Shown: piece after piece, positions 22,226 through 28,485 of the stretch
Layout: each line of letters opens with the position of its first letter
How positions within the stretch are numbered: position 1 is the stretch's first letter
Assembly: GCA_045595795.1 (NCBI GenBank)
Contig: JAZOBC010000052.1
Location: 1-28,485 of the forward strand
Direction: 5' to 3'
From: UMGS755 sp045595795
GTDB lineage: Bacteria > Bacillota > Clostridia > UBA1381 > UBA9506
DNA length: 28,485 bases
Translations under genes and position numbers: made by a program
The notes under the pieces: model-generated
The model's database searches: none
What the model saw: the letters and a program-made list of their open reading frames with translations, nothing else
Told to the model about the DNA's origin: nothing

Positions 22226-22978
22226 TTACAGCTTAAAATTACGGTCAAAAATCTTTTGTGCATTTTTGTAAAAAACCAAATTTCTTTCTTCGTCTGTTAG
22301 TTTTGCGCCTAAAACCTTACCGATGTTTGTGACAAAAAACCACGGTGCATCCGTCCCAAACAAGAGTCGTTCTGCACCAATGTTTTCAACTGTATAGTCA
22401 ATTGCATCACCATGAAACATTGAACCTGAGAAATCGACCCATACATTTTTCAAATCGCGAATCATGGGAATACCATTATAGCAGTTTCCGCCAAGGTGAG
22501 CCATAATAATTTTAAGCTCGGGATATCGTTTGGCAAGATTGGCAACATGTTTCCCAACCGACTCATTGGGATATTGCCAGGTGGATTTGTGAAATGTATG
22601 AATCAACATGGGGGTACCATAATCAATTGCCAGCTCTGCAATCCGGTTCACACAAACATCATCACAATAGCAGGACAGCCAAAGCTTAACACCCTCTAAT
22701 CCTTGTTCCTCAATGCCTCTTTTAAAAACCTCCACAGCATTGTCGTGTTCAGGACTAACATATACATAACCGCCAAATTTATCGGGATGCTCCTTAATTA
22801 AGGCTGCCGTATAGCGATTTCCTTCTTCAACTTGCTCTTTTGTAGGCACTGCTTCCATAAAATTTGAAATATACATTTTATCAAAATGGTATGCTTCAAA
22901 AATACGTAATAATCTACTTTTGCCATCTTCATAGGGCAAACCCTCTACTGCTGCATGAGCATGAACATCAATCAACAT
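22226..22978 (-). CDS. Amidohydrolase (Amidohydro_2 family), metal site intact
   Basis: The 250-residue TIM-barrel hydrolase starts MLIDVHAHA, with the HxH ligands H6 and H8. Further ligands are H127 (LIHTFHK), H161 (MAHLGG) and D210 (FGTDAPW), the full set for a metal-dependent amidohydrolase or decarboxylase of the ACMSD/amidohydrolase-2 kind. The start is at 22978, four bases after the aminotransferase stop; a longer reading runs back into that gene. The Shine-Dalgarno (GGTGGT) lies in the aminotransferase end. Substrate cannot be predicted; the paired aminotransferase suggests an amino- or keto-sugar, lactone or related small molecule (inference). Confidence 0.82.
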   Translation of the reverse strand: MLIDVHAHAAVEGLPYEDGKSRLLRIFEAYHFDKMYISNFMEAVPTKEQVEEGNRYTAALIKEHPDKFGGYVYVSPEHDNAVEVFKRGIEEQGLEGVKLWLSCYCDDVCVNRIAELAIDYGTPMLIHTFHKSTWQYPNESVGKHVANLAKRYPELKIIMAHLGGNCYNGIPMIRDLKNVWVDFSGSMFHGDAIDYTVENIGAERLLFGTDAPWFFVTNIGKVLGAKLTDEERNLVFYKNAQKIFDRNFKL

Positions 22979-22982
22979 AGAA

Positions 22983-24227
22983 CTACACCACCATAAAATA
23001 ATTTGAAACCTTTTGAATTGCTGCAATAATTTCCTCTATATCCTGTTCGGATGCAAACTCGTTAAAAGGCATATGAACCACTGTGTCAAGTACATTTTCT
23101 GCCACAGGACACAAGCCCTTAGGATAGGAAATTCCTTTGTTGTAACAGGGTAAATGAAAAGGTATGTGGGAATTTTTAAAGCCTGTCAACTCTTTAAACA
23201 AGGGATAGTTATATATCGGCTCAGGAATATAGCCCTTGCGACAGAGAACACCCTCAGCCTGCAGGGCTTCCACAAAGGTATCCAAAGAAACGTTGATTAA
23301 ATTTGTATCAACTCTGAAAAGGTAAAACCAATAGGTACAATAATCATCCTGACCCGTTTTGGTCGGCAACAGACACGGAATTTCTGAAAGGGCACTGTTT
23401 AGTCTTTCACCAATTTCATTTCTGCGCCGGCAAATTTGTTCCAGCTTATCCAGCTGTGCAATGCCAACTGCTCCCGTCAGCTCATTCATGCGATAATTTG
23501 GCGCAATATAATGAATACTTCTTGTTTCGCCCACAGTGGTTGCGAGCCGGTTATAATTCTTATCAGCAAACTTCAGTGCGTTTTCGTAAAGCATTTCATC
23601 GTTCATAATCAGCAGTCCGCCATCTCCTGCCGAAATTTGCTTGAAATCATTTAAACTGAAGCAGCCAATATCTCCAAAGGTGCCGGCAAGTTGTTCCTTG
23701 TATGTGGCAAGATAGGCCTGAGCACAGTCTTCTATCAACTTTAGGTTATGTTTTTTGCATAAAGCTGCAATGCGATCCATTTGAGCACATAAACCGCCAA
23801 GATGAACAACAATCACTGCCTTGGTTTTTTCTGTGATGCATGCTTCAATGGTTTCGGCTGTTATATTATAAGTCCGTGGATCAACATCTGCAAAAACCGG
23901 GATCGCATTTTGATAGATAATACCGATAACCGTTCCCATGTCGGTAATCGGTGAGGTTATAACCTCATCCCCCGGTTCTATGCCGATTGCTCCAAGAGCG
24001 GTATGAATTGCCGCAGTTCCCGAAGACGTTGCCGTGCAGTAGTTAGTGCCATACATTGTCTTAAATTTTTGTGTAAGCTCCTTAACCTTGCTGCCAAACC
24101 AGTAAAATAAGGTGTTCTGCTCTAAGGCCTCTTTTAATTGCAAAAGCTCCTCCTCACCAAATCTTCGTCCTTGCGTCATGGGTGTTTTTTTCGTTTTTTC
24201 TCCACCATATAGGGCTAATGTTTCCAT
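22983..24227 (-). CDS. DegT/DnrJ/EryC1/StrS family PLP aminotransferase
   Basis: The 414-residue fold-type I enzyme has the PLP-phosphate site SSGTAAI (68-74), D167 in IEDCAQA (contacting the pyridine nitrogen), and K196 in FSLNDFKQISAGDGG as the Schiff-base lysine. The N-terminal LALYGGEKTKK is typical of this family. Members usually transfer an amino group from glutamine or glutamate onto keto-sugars or cyclitols. No nucleotide-sugar dehydratase, epimerase or glycosyltransferase is nearby, so a standard surface-sugar role is not supported. The ATG has GGAGG upstream. It heads a leftward operon with two amidohydrolase-fold genes, divergent from an AraC-type regulator. Confidence 0.88.
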   Translation of the reverse strand: METLALYGGEKTKKTPMTQGRRFGEEELLQLKEALEQNTLFYWFGSKVKELTQKFKTMYGTNYCTATSSGTAAIHTALGAIGIEPGDEVITSPITDMGTVIGIIYQNAIPVFADVDPRTYNITAETIEACITEKTKAVIVVHLGGLCAQMDRIAALCKKHNLKLIEDCAQAYLATYKEQLAGTFGDIGCFSLNDFKQISAGDGGLLIMNDEMLYENALKFADKNYNRLATTVGETRSIHYIAPNYRMNELTGAVGIAQLDKLEQICRRRNEIGERLNSALSEIPCLLPTKTGQDDYCTYWFYLFRVDTNLINVSLDTFVEALQAEGVLCRKGYIPEPIYNYPLFKELTGFKNSHIPFHLPCYNKGISYPKGLCPVAENVLDTVVHMPFNEFASEQDIEEIIAAIQKVSNYFMVV

Positions 24228-24257
24228 ACCGTTACCTCCCTTTGATTCCTTGATTAA

Positions 24258-24286
24258 ATTATATAATCCACAAAAAGTAAAGTAAA
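24258..24286 (-). promoter_or_regulatory. Promoter of the aminotransferase operon
   Basis: Read leftwards, TTTACT (24281-24286) and a perfect TATAAT (24258-24263) are 17 bp apart. The weak -35 is in keeping with activation by the divergent AraC-type protein (inference). Confidence 0.55.
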
Positions 24287-24329
24287 TGCTTTATTTGACA
24301 CTTTTTTATAAATTTTATCACAACTTTTC

Positions 24330-24358
24330 TTGATTTTTTAGGGATATTTTGTTAGAAT
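24330..24358 (+). promoter_or_regulatory. Promoter of the araC-type gene
   Basis: TTGATT (24330-24335) and TAGAAT (24353-24358) with 17-bp spacing, about 30 nt before the start codon. Confidence 0.55.
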
Positions 24359-24387
24359 AACCTTGTAGTTTATAGGAGGAACATGGA

Positions 24388-25197
24388 ATGAATGATACAA
24401 TGATGCATACGGAAGAATATGATTTTTTTATAAAAAAACTATATAGAAGTCTTAACACGTTTTCCTGTTTACTCCCAAATTCAAACTGGGTTCACCACAA
24501 GGAGGAACCGAGAAACGTAGAGTATTTTATTTATGTATTAGATGGTGAAGCTATGCTCTGTCCGGGAGATCGACAGTTTCATGTTAGGGCGAATGACATT
24601 ATTCACATTCCCAGTCACTTACCCTATGAATCACATGGCATTAAGCATCCGTTTTATTATTTTGAGCTGTCATTTGAGGCTGATATGCAGAACACGGAGC
24701 TTGATGTTGTAATTCATGATAAAAACAATTATTTCATGAAAAAATTCGAAGCGATTAACAACAAGTGGATCAGTAAAAATTATGGATATATTCTTGAAAT
24801 AAAATCCATGATTTATTCTCTCGTTGCCGAGTTGATGACGGAAAAAGAGCTGAATCAATCTCCAAACCGATATTATGAGATCATCACAAAATCCAATGCA
24901 TATATAGAAGAAAATTTAACCAACCCCTATTTTTCTGTTGATGAGCTGGTCAGCAGTTCCGGCGTCAGCAATACCTATTTCAGAAAAATCTTTCAGAAAT
25001 TTCATGGCACAAGTCCTTTAAAGCACATAAATTATTTAAGAATACTGAGAGCACAGGAATATCTTAAAAACACAGACATGTCAATTAGCCAAATTGCAAC
25101 AACCATTGGGTTTGTCAATATTTATTATTTCAGTAATGTGTTTAAGGCTACCACAGGTGTCAGCCCACTAAACTACCGAAAAACGCACAAAAAATAA
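24388..25197 (+). CDS. AraC-family transcriptional regulator
   Basis: The 269-residue protein has an N-terminal cupin-like ligand domain (about 30-110; FIYVLDGEAMLCPGDRQFHVRANDIIHIPSHLPYE). The C-terminal double helix-turn-helix is at about 165-266: VDELVSSSGVSNTYFRKIFQKF, then MSISQIATTIGFVNIYYFSNVFKATTGVSPLNYR. Such proteins bind a small ligand, often a sugar, and activate nearby genes. It is divergent from the aminotransferase operon with 160 bp between the start codons, so that operon is the obvious target. ATG at 24388 follows AGGAGG with a 9-base gap; an in-frame ATG at 24403 is also possible. Base composition here is a little more AT-rich than the housekeeping genes. Confidence 0.88.
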   Translation: MNDTMMHTEEYDFFIKKLYRSLNTFSCLLPNSNWVHHKEEPRNVEYFIYVLDGEAMLCPGDRQFHVRANDIIHIPSHLPYESHGIKHPFYYFELSFEADMQNTELDVVIHDKNNYFMKKFEAINNKWISKNYGYILEIKSMIYSLVAELMTEKELNQSPNRYYEIITKSNAYIEENLTNPYFSVDELVSSSGVSNTYFRKIFQKFHGTSPLKHINYLRILRAQEYLKNTDMSISQIATTIGFVNIYYFSNVFKATTGVSPLNYRKTHKK

Positions 25198-25202
25198 AAA
25201 AG

Positions 25203-25239
25203 AGGGTGTTTTGAAAGTGTTACTTTCAAAAGACGCCCT
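25203..25239. terminator. Hairpin terminator between araC-type and spore protein genes
   Basis: A stem of about 16 bp with a 2-nt bulge (25203-25218 with 25222-25239) and a 3-nt loop. Leftwards it is followed by CTTTTTTATTTTTTG, a good T-run for the spore protein gene. It also lies just after the araC-type stop codon. Confidence 0.82.
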
Positions 25240-25276
25240 TACCCTTTAAAAACCTGTTCGGTTAGGTGAACGTTTG

Positions 25277-25468
25277 TTATTTAATGCTGTTTTCGTATGC
25301 TTCAACCATTTTCTTAACCATCTGACCGCCAATAGAGCCAGCCTGCTTAGCGGTGATGTCGCCGTTGTAGCCATCCTTTAAATTAACGCCTACTTCGTTG
25401 GCTACCTCCATCTTGAACTTGTCAAGAGCTGCTTTTGCTTCGGGAACAACTTTTTTGTTATTATTCAT
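25277..25468 (-). CDS. Alpha/beta-type small acid-soluble spore protein
   Basis: The 63-residue protein coats and protects DNA in the dormant spore and is degraded on germination. The family pattern is clear: VPEAKAALDKFKMEVANEVGV, where EVA is the likely germination-protease cleavage site, then the C-terminal block DGYNGDITAKQAGSIGGQMVKKMVEAYE. The start MNNNKK at 25468 is chosen from family alignment and an AAAGGAG upstream; an in-frame ATG at 25504 would add 12 unrelated residues. The Gly, Asn and Lys positions match DNA-binding members. A sigma-G-like promoter is at 25517-25546. Confidence 0.93.
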   Translation of the reverse strand: MNNNKKVVPEAKAALDKFKMEVANEVGVNLKDGYNGDITAKQAGSIGGQMVKKMVEAYENSIK

Positions 25469-25516
25469 AACGATAAACACTCCTTTAAAAATTTTACAAG
25501 GCACTTGCCTCGGTTC

Positions 25517-25546
25517 TATTTTGTGCGAAAGGAATGTGAATATACA
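25517..25546 (-). promoter_or_regulatory. Candidate sigma-G (forespore) promoter of the spore protein gene
   Basis: Read leftwards, TGTATA (25541-25546) and CAAAATA (25517-25523) are 17 bp apart, close to the sigma-G forms TGAATA and CATnnTA. The start codon lies about 50 nt downstream. The promoter class is inferred from known regulation of this protein family. Confidence 0.5.
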
Positions 25547-25626
25547 AGCTATTTTTGTCGTTTTACAGAAAATTTTTGGATTTTATGGCGATATCCGCAT
25601 TTTTTTAAATTTTTTTCAAAAAAGAC

Positions 25627-25655
25627 TTGCATAATTATACACATAGTTGTATAAT
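25627..25655 (+). promoter_or_regulatory. Promoter of argD-argF-GNAT
   Basis: TTGCAT (25627-25632) and a perfect TATAAT (25650-25655) with a 17-bp spacer. The argD start lies about 40 nt downstream. Both elements are overlapped by the ARG-box-like operator at 25628-25661. Confidence 0.85.
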
Positions 25656-25661
25656 TATAAA
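25628..25661. promoter_or_regulatory. Tandem ARG boxes, probable ArgR/AhrC operator
   Basis: Box 1 (25628-25641, TGCATAATTATACA) matches the arginine-repressor core TGAATWWWWATTCA at 12 of 14 bases; box 2 (25648-25661, TGTATAATTATAAA) at 11 of 14. Their starts are 20 bp apart, two helical turns, as in known paired operators. Together they contain a perfect 11-bp inverted repeat (25631-25641 with 25648-25658). Binding would cover the -35 and -10 elements and block transcription when arginine is plentiful. Confidence 0.72.
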
Positions 25662-25695
25662 TGGTCGTTTGATAAAACAAAAGAAAGGATTTTTT

Positions 25696-26898
25696 ATGAT
25701 GACTTTGCAGGCAATTATGAATTTGGATGAACAATACTATATGAACACCTTCGGCAAACGCACGCCCGTCTGCTTTACACATGGAAAGGGCATGCATCTG
25801 TATGACACAGAAGGAACGGAATATACTGACTTTTTAGCCGGCATTGCCGTCAGCGCGTTGGGTCATTCGCACCCTACACTGACAACCGCATTACACGAGC
25901 AGGTGGATAAGCTACTCCACACCTCCAGCTTATATTATATCGAAAATCAGGCAAAGCTGGCAGAGCAAATCGTGAAACACTCCGTTGCAGATAAGGTGTT
26001 TTTTGCCAATTCCGGTGCCGAAGCCAATGAGGGTGCCATTAAGCTTGCAAAAATTTATTTTTATAAACAGAACAAGCCCGAAAAACAAGATATTATCACG
26101 CTCAAGAGTTCTTTTCACGGCAGAACGCTGGCTTGCGTTGCTGCTACAGGACAAGAAAAATATCAAAAGCCATATAAGCCCTTGACTCCCGGATTTTCTC
26201 ATGTGCCTATCAATGATTTTGAGGCTCTTACCGCCGCTGTAACAGACAACACAGCTGCCATTATGATGGAACTGGTTCAAGGCGAATCAGGGGTACGACC
26301 CCTCGAGCAAGAATATGTTGACAAGGTGGTTGCACTCTGTAAAGAAAAAGACATTTTATTAATCATTGACGAAGTGCAAACCGGCATGGGCCGCACCGGC
26401 ACACTGTTCTGCTATGAGCAATATGGCATCCAGCCCGATATTTTCACCTTGGCAAAAGCATTAGGTGGCGGCGTGCCCATCGGTGCCGTTTGTGCAAAAA
26501 ATTCAGCCTGTGCTTTCACCCCCGGCGACCACGGTACCACCTTTGGCGGTAATCCGTTGGCAACAGCTGCAGGACTGGCTGTTTTCAAAGCCATAGACGA
26601 AGAAAAGCTGGTGGAAAATGCACAAACCATCGGCAACTATCTGCAAAACAGTCTGAAACAGTTAGCTGAAGAGTTCCCCGTCATCAGCGAGGTTAGAGGC
26701 CGTGGTTTGTTGATCGGTGTAGAATTTAGCAAACCCATTGCCAAAGACCTGCAAAGCGAATTATTTAACAGGCATTATGTGACCGGTGCTGTAGGAGATT
26801 CCATTCTTCGTTTAGCACCACCTCTCATCATCACAAAGAAAGACGCAGACAATTTTGTTGCGCTCTTGGCAGATATCTTGAAAGGAGTACTCGCATGA
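25696..26898 (+). CDS. argD: Acetylornithine aminotransferase
   Basis: The 400-residue class III PLP aminotransferase converts N-acetylglutamate semialdehyde to N2-acetylornithine, using glutamate, in arginine synthesis. Motifs are the PLP-phosphate region FFANSGAEANEGAIK (about 102-116), IDEVQTGMGRTG (224-235) and the Schiff-base lysine K254 in TLAKALGGGVPIGA. SFHGRT is at 139-144. Start at 25696 follows AAAGGA; the next codon is also ATG. Earlier in-frame codons run through the promoter. It overlaps argF by four bases. Some class III enzymes prefer ornithine itself, but argF next door favours the acetylornithine role. Confidence 0.92.
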   Translation: MMTLQAIMNLDEQYYMNTFGKRTPVCFTHGKGMHLYDTEGTEYTDFLAGIAVSALGHSHPTLTTALHEQVDKLLHTSSLYYIENQAKLAEQIVKHSVADKVFFANSGAEANEGAIKLAKIYFYKQNKPEKQDIITLKSSFHGRTLACVAATGQEKYQKPYKPLTPGFSHVPINDFEALTAAVTDNTAAIMMELVQGESGVRPLEQEYVDKVVALCKEKDILLIIDEVQTGMGRTGTLFCYEQYGIQPDIFTLAKALGGGVPIGAVCAKNSACAFTPGDHGTTFGGNPLATAAGLAVFKAIDEEKLVENAQTIGNYLQNSLKQLAEEFPVISEVRGRGLLIGVEFSKPIAKDLQSELFNRHYVTGAVGDSILRLAPPLIITKKDADNFVALLADILKGVLA

Positions 26899-27824
26899 AG
26901 CATTTATTATCCTTACATGACTGGACAACAGAAGACATAAACAAGGCTTTGACCTTAGCGGAAAAGCTGAAGAAAGAACAAAAAGAGGGAATCCCTCATA
27001 CGATCTTAAAAGGTAAAACTCTGGGCATGATTTTCACAAAGTCCTCAACAAGAACCCGTGTTTCCTTTGAAGTTGGTATGTATCAGTTAGGTGGTAACGC
27101 TCTGTTTTTAAGCTCTAACGATATTCAGCTTGGCCGAGGCGAAACCATTTATGACACTGCAAAGGTTCTGTCTCGCTTTTTAGACGGCATTATGATTCGT
27201 ACCTATAAACAGGAAGATGTAGAAGACTTAGCCAAGTATGGTAGCATTCCCATCATCAACGGCTTAACTGATCTGCTCCACCCCTGCCAAATTCTGGCGG
27301 ATTTATTAACCATAAAGGAGCATTGTGGCTCACTTGCTGGCAAAAAGGTAGCCTATGTGGGAGACGGAAACAACATTGCCCATTCGTTGCTTTACGGCTG
27401 TGCAAAATGTGGCATGGAAATTGCCATTGCAACACCGCCGGAATATGCCTGTGACCCCGAAGTGGTGAAAAACGCCATGGCAGACGCCGAAAAAACCGGT
27501 GCTAAAATCATTATTACAACCGATGCAAAAGAGGCTGTCAGCGGTGCTGACGCTGTTTACACCGACACTTGGGTGAGCATGGGTCAGGAAGACCAAAAGG
27601 CAGAAAAGGTCAAATCCTTCTCCCCCTATCAGGTCAACAGTGAGCTGTTCTCTCTTGCCAAAAAGGACGCCATCTTCCTGCATTGCTTGCCGGCATATCG
27701 TGGTATGGAGGTCACAGAAGAAGTCATTGATGGTCCTAATTCCGCTATTTTTGACGAAGCAGAAAATCGCCTGCACGCACAAAAAGCCGTTATGGTCATG
27801 CTCATGGGCGACGGCGAGTATTAA
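26895..27824 (+). CDS. argF: Ornithine carbamoyltransferase
   Basis: The 309-residue enzyme joins carbamoyl phosphate and ornithine to give citrulline. The carbamoyl-phosphate motif STRTR is at 51-55, HPCQ at 129-132, the ornithine-binding SMG loop in TDTWVSMGQ at 228-230, and HCLP at 263-266. These define an OTCase and separate it from aspartate and putrescine carbamoyltransferases. Length is normal. It is coupled to argD by an ATGA overlap, and both are behind the ARG-box promoter. Biosynthetic rather than catabolic use is inferred from argD and the operator. Confidence 0.95.
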   Translation: MKHLLSLHDWTTEDINKALTLAEKLKKEQKEGIPHTILKGKTLGMIFTKSSTRTRVSFEVGMYQLGGNALFLSSNDIQLGRGETIYDTAKVLSRFLDGIMIRTYKQEDVEDLAKYGSIPIINGLTDLLHPCQILADLLTIKEHCGSLAGKKVAYVGDGNNIAHSLLYGCAKCGMEIAIATPPEYACDPEVVKNAMADAEKTGAKIIITTDAKEAVSGADAVYTDTWVSMGQEDQKAEKVKSFSPYQVNSELFSLAKKDAIFLHCLPAYRGMEVTEEVIDGPNSAIFDEAENRLHAQKAVMVMLMGDGEY

Positions 27825-27841
27825 GATTTGGAGGCACAAAC

Positions 27842-28306
27842 ATGTTTTCAGTACGCAGAGCAACATTAGATGATACCGACAGTATCATGAAAATTACACA
27901 ACAGGCATTTGTTAAATATATTGAAGTGGCAGGCATCACCGACACCGCAGCACTGCACGAAACCAGAGAACAGGTTGAAAAAGACATTCAAACCAAACTG
28001 GTGTATGTAGCATACATAGATGATGTAGTTGTGGGTAGTGTCCGTGTGGAACAGATTAATGAAACAACGGCATACCTTTCCCGTTTTGGTGTCAGCAACG
28101 AATATCAGAACTTAGGCATCGGAAAATCCATCATGGGTGTGTTTGATGCTGAAATGAAAAAGTTAGGCATCAAGCGTGTATTGTTGCATACAGCAGCAAA
28201 AGCTTTTCCCTTGGTTCGCTTCTACTATGGTCGTGGCTTTTATGTCTACTCTACCACCACTTGCAAAGGTTACATCCGTGTGCTAATGTGTAAAGACTAT
28301 GAATAA
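27842..28306 (+). CDS. GNAT-family N-acetyltransferase in the arg operon
   Basis: The 154-residue protein has the GNAT fold: an N-terminal RRATLDDTDSIMKITQQAF helix, strand VYVAYIDDVVVGSVRV, the acetyl-CoA pyrophosphate loop Q89-NLGIGK-S96, and a C-terminal AFPLVRFYYGRGFYVY segment. The acceptor is unknown. It starts 17 nt after argF with GGAGG and ends at the operon terminator, so it is under arginine control. An N-acetylglutamate synthase role would fit the pathway, since the first step needs an acetyl donor, but generic GNATs look the same and this is not proven. Confidence 0.82.
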   Translation: MFSVRRATLDDTDSIMKITQQAFVKYIEVAGITDTAALHETREQVEKDIQTKLVYVAYIDDVVVGSVRVEQINETTAYLSRFGVSNEYQNLGIGKSIMGVFDAEMKKLGIKRVLLHTAAKAFPLVRFYYGRGFYVYSTTTCKGYIRVLMCKDYE

Positions 28307-28310
28307 ATAT

Positions 28311-28334
28311 CCCCCCGTATAACGGGGGGGTTTT
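28311..28334 (+). terminator. Terminator of argD-argF-GNAT
   Basis: An 8-bp C/G stem (CCCCCCGT 28311-28318 with 28322-28329), a 3-nt loop, then G and TTTT, four bases after the GNAT stop codon. Confidence 0.88.
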
Positions 28335-28340
28335 CATTTT

Positions 28341-28484
28341 CGGGCATAGCCCTAATACTACTGGCTGCACACAAGTGTGCTTTTGTATTGGCCTGCCAGC
28401 CATGCAACTGCTACTGACTACCCATAAATGGGTTATGTAAAAATAGTTCTTCTATGTAAATGGGGTCCAGGGGCAACGCCCCTG
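28341..28484. repeat. Hairpin-rich noncoding tail
   Basis: No gene is seen. Five inverted repeats lie in about 145 bp: GGGC/GCCC (28342-28345, 28349-28352), TGGCTG/CAGCCA (28362-28367, 28397-28402) around GCACAC/GTGTGC (28367-28372, 28375-28380), ACCCAT/ATGGGT (28420-28425, 28428-28433) and CAGGGGC/GCCCCTG (28468-28474, 28478-28484). The last runs to the window end. It may be a dispersed repeat or part of a structured RNA; it is cut off here. Confidence 0.45.
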
Positions 28485-28485
28485 T

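Noticed and set aside
24263..24275. TGTGGATTA-like DnaA box in the aminotransferase/araC gap
   Set aside because: One mismatch and solitary; it lies in the promoter spacer and is best read as chance.
27330..27866. Leftward 178-codon open frame opposite argF
   Set aside because: It lies antisense to a gene with all OTCase motifs; composition and lack of motifs mark it as chance.

Overview
The window looks like part of a chromosome from a spore-forming member of class Clostridia (low-to-middling GC Gram-positive). The evidence is the rpmH-rnpA-yidD-yidC-jag order typical of Firmicutes, a Gram-positive-type YidC without a large periplasmic domain, RemA, separate secD and secF, SpoIIM beside XerD, and an alpha/beta-type small acid-soluble spore protein. 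Species cannot be named from the sequence. No prophage, insertion sequence with transposase, CRISPR array, tRNA or rRNA was seen.

Layout. (1) 1-2035: two hairpins, then a leftward gene for a membrane-anchored zinc-finger/propeller protein of unknown role. (2) 2129-4616: rightward rpmH-rnpA-yidD-yidC-jag, ending at a strong terminator. (3) 4648-8419: rightward rarA, a SAM methyltransferase, thiI and a small membrane protein, tightly packed and closed by a 19-bp hairpin. (4) 8418-9100: a small leftward XRE regulator plus conserved-looking small protein, followed by a MITE-like palindromic element of about 127 bp. (5) 9124-10342: leftward rpsF-ssb-rpsR with its own promoter and terminator. (6) 10366-16385: leftward mnmG-yicC-remA-gmk-rpoZ-rimO-pgsA, a seven-gene housekeeping run with several overlapping or nearly abutting genes. 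(7) 16477-18768: divergent secD-secF. (8) 18784-21474: spoIIM, xerD and a TIM-barrel protein. (9) 21515-25197: the accessory-looking part, with a leftward DegT-type aminotransferase and two amidohydrolase-fold proteins, divergent from an AraC-type regulator. (10) 25277-25546: the spore protein gene. (11) 25627-28334: argD-argF-GNAT under a promoter covered by two arginine-repressor-like boxes, then a hairpin-rich tail to the window end.

Most genes belong to core processes: ribosome parts and maturation, RNase P, membrane insertion and export, tRNA modification, phospholipid and arginine synthesis, replication support, and sporulation. The least explained parts are the aminotransferase/twin-amidohydrolase/AraC locus, the zinc-finger/propeller membrane protein beside rpmH, the XRE/small-protein pair next to the mobile palindrome, and the XerD homologue with histidine at the catalytic lysine position.
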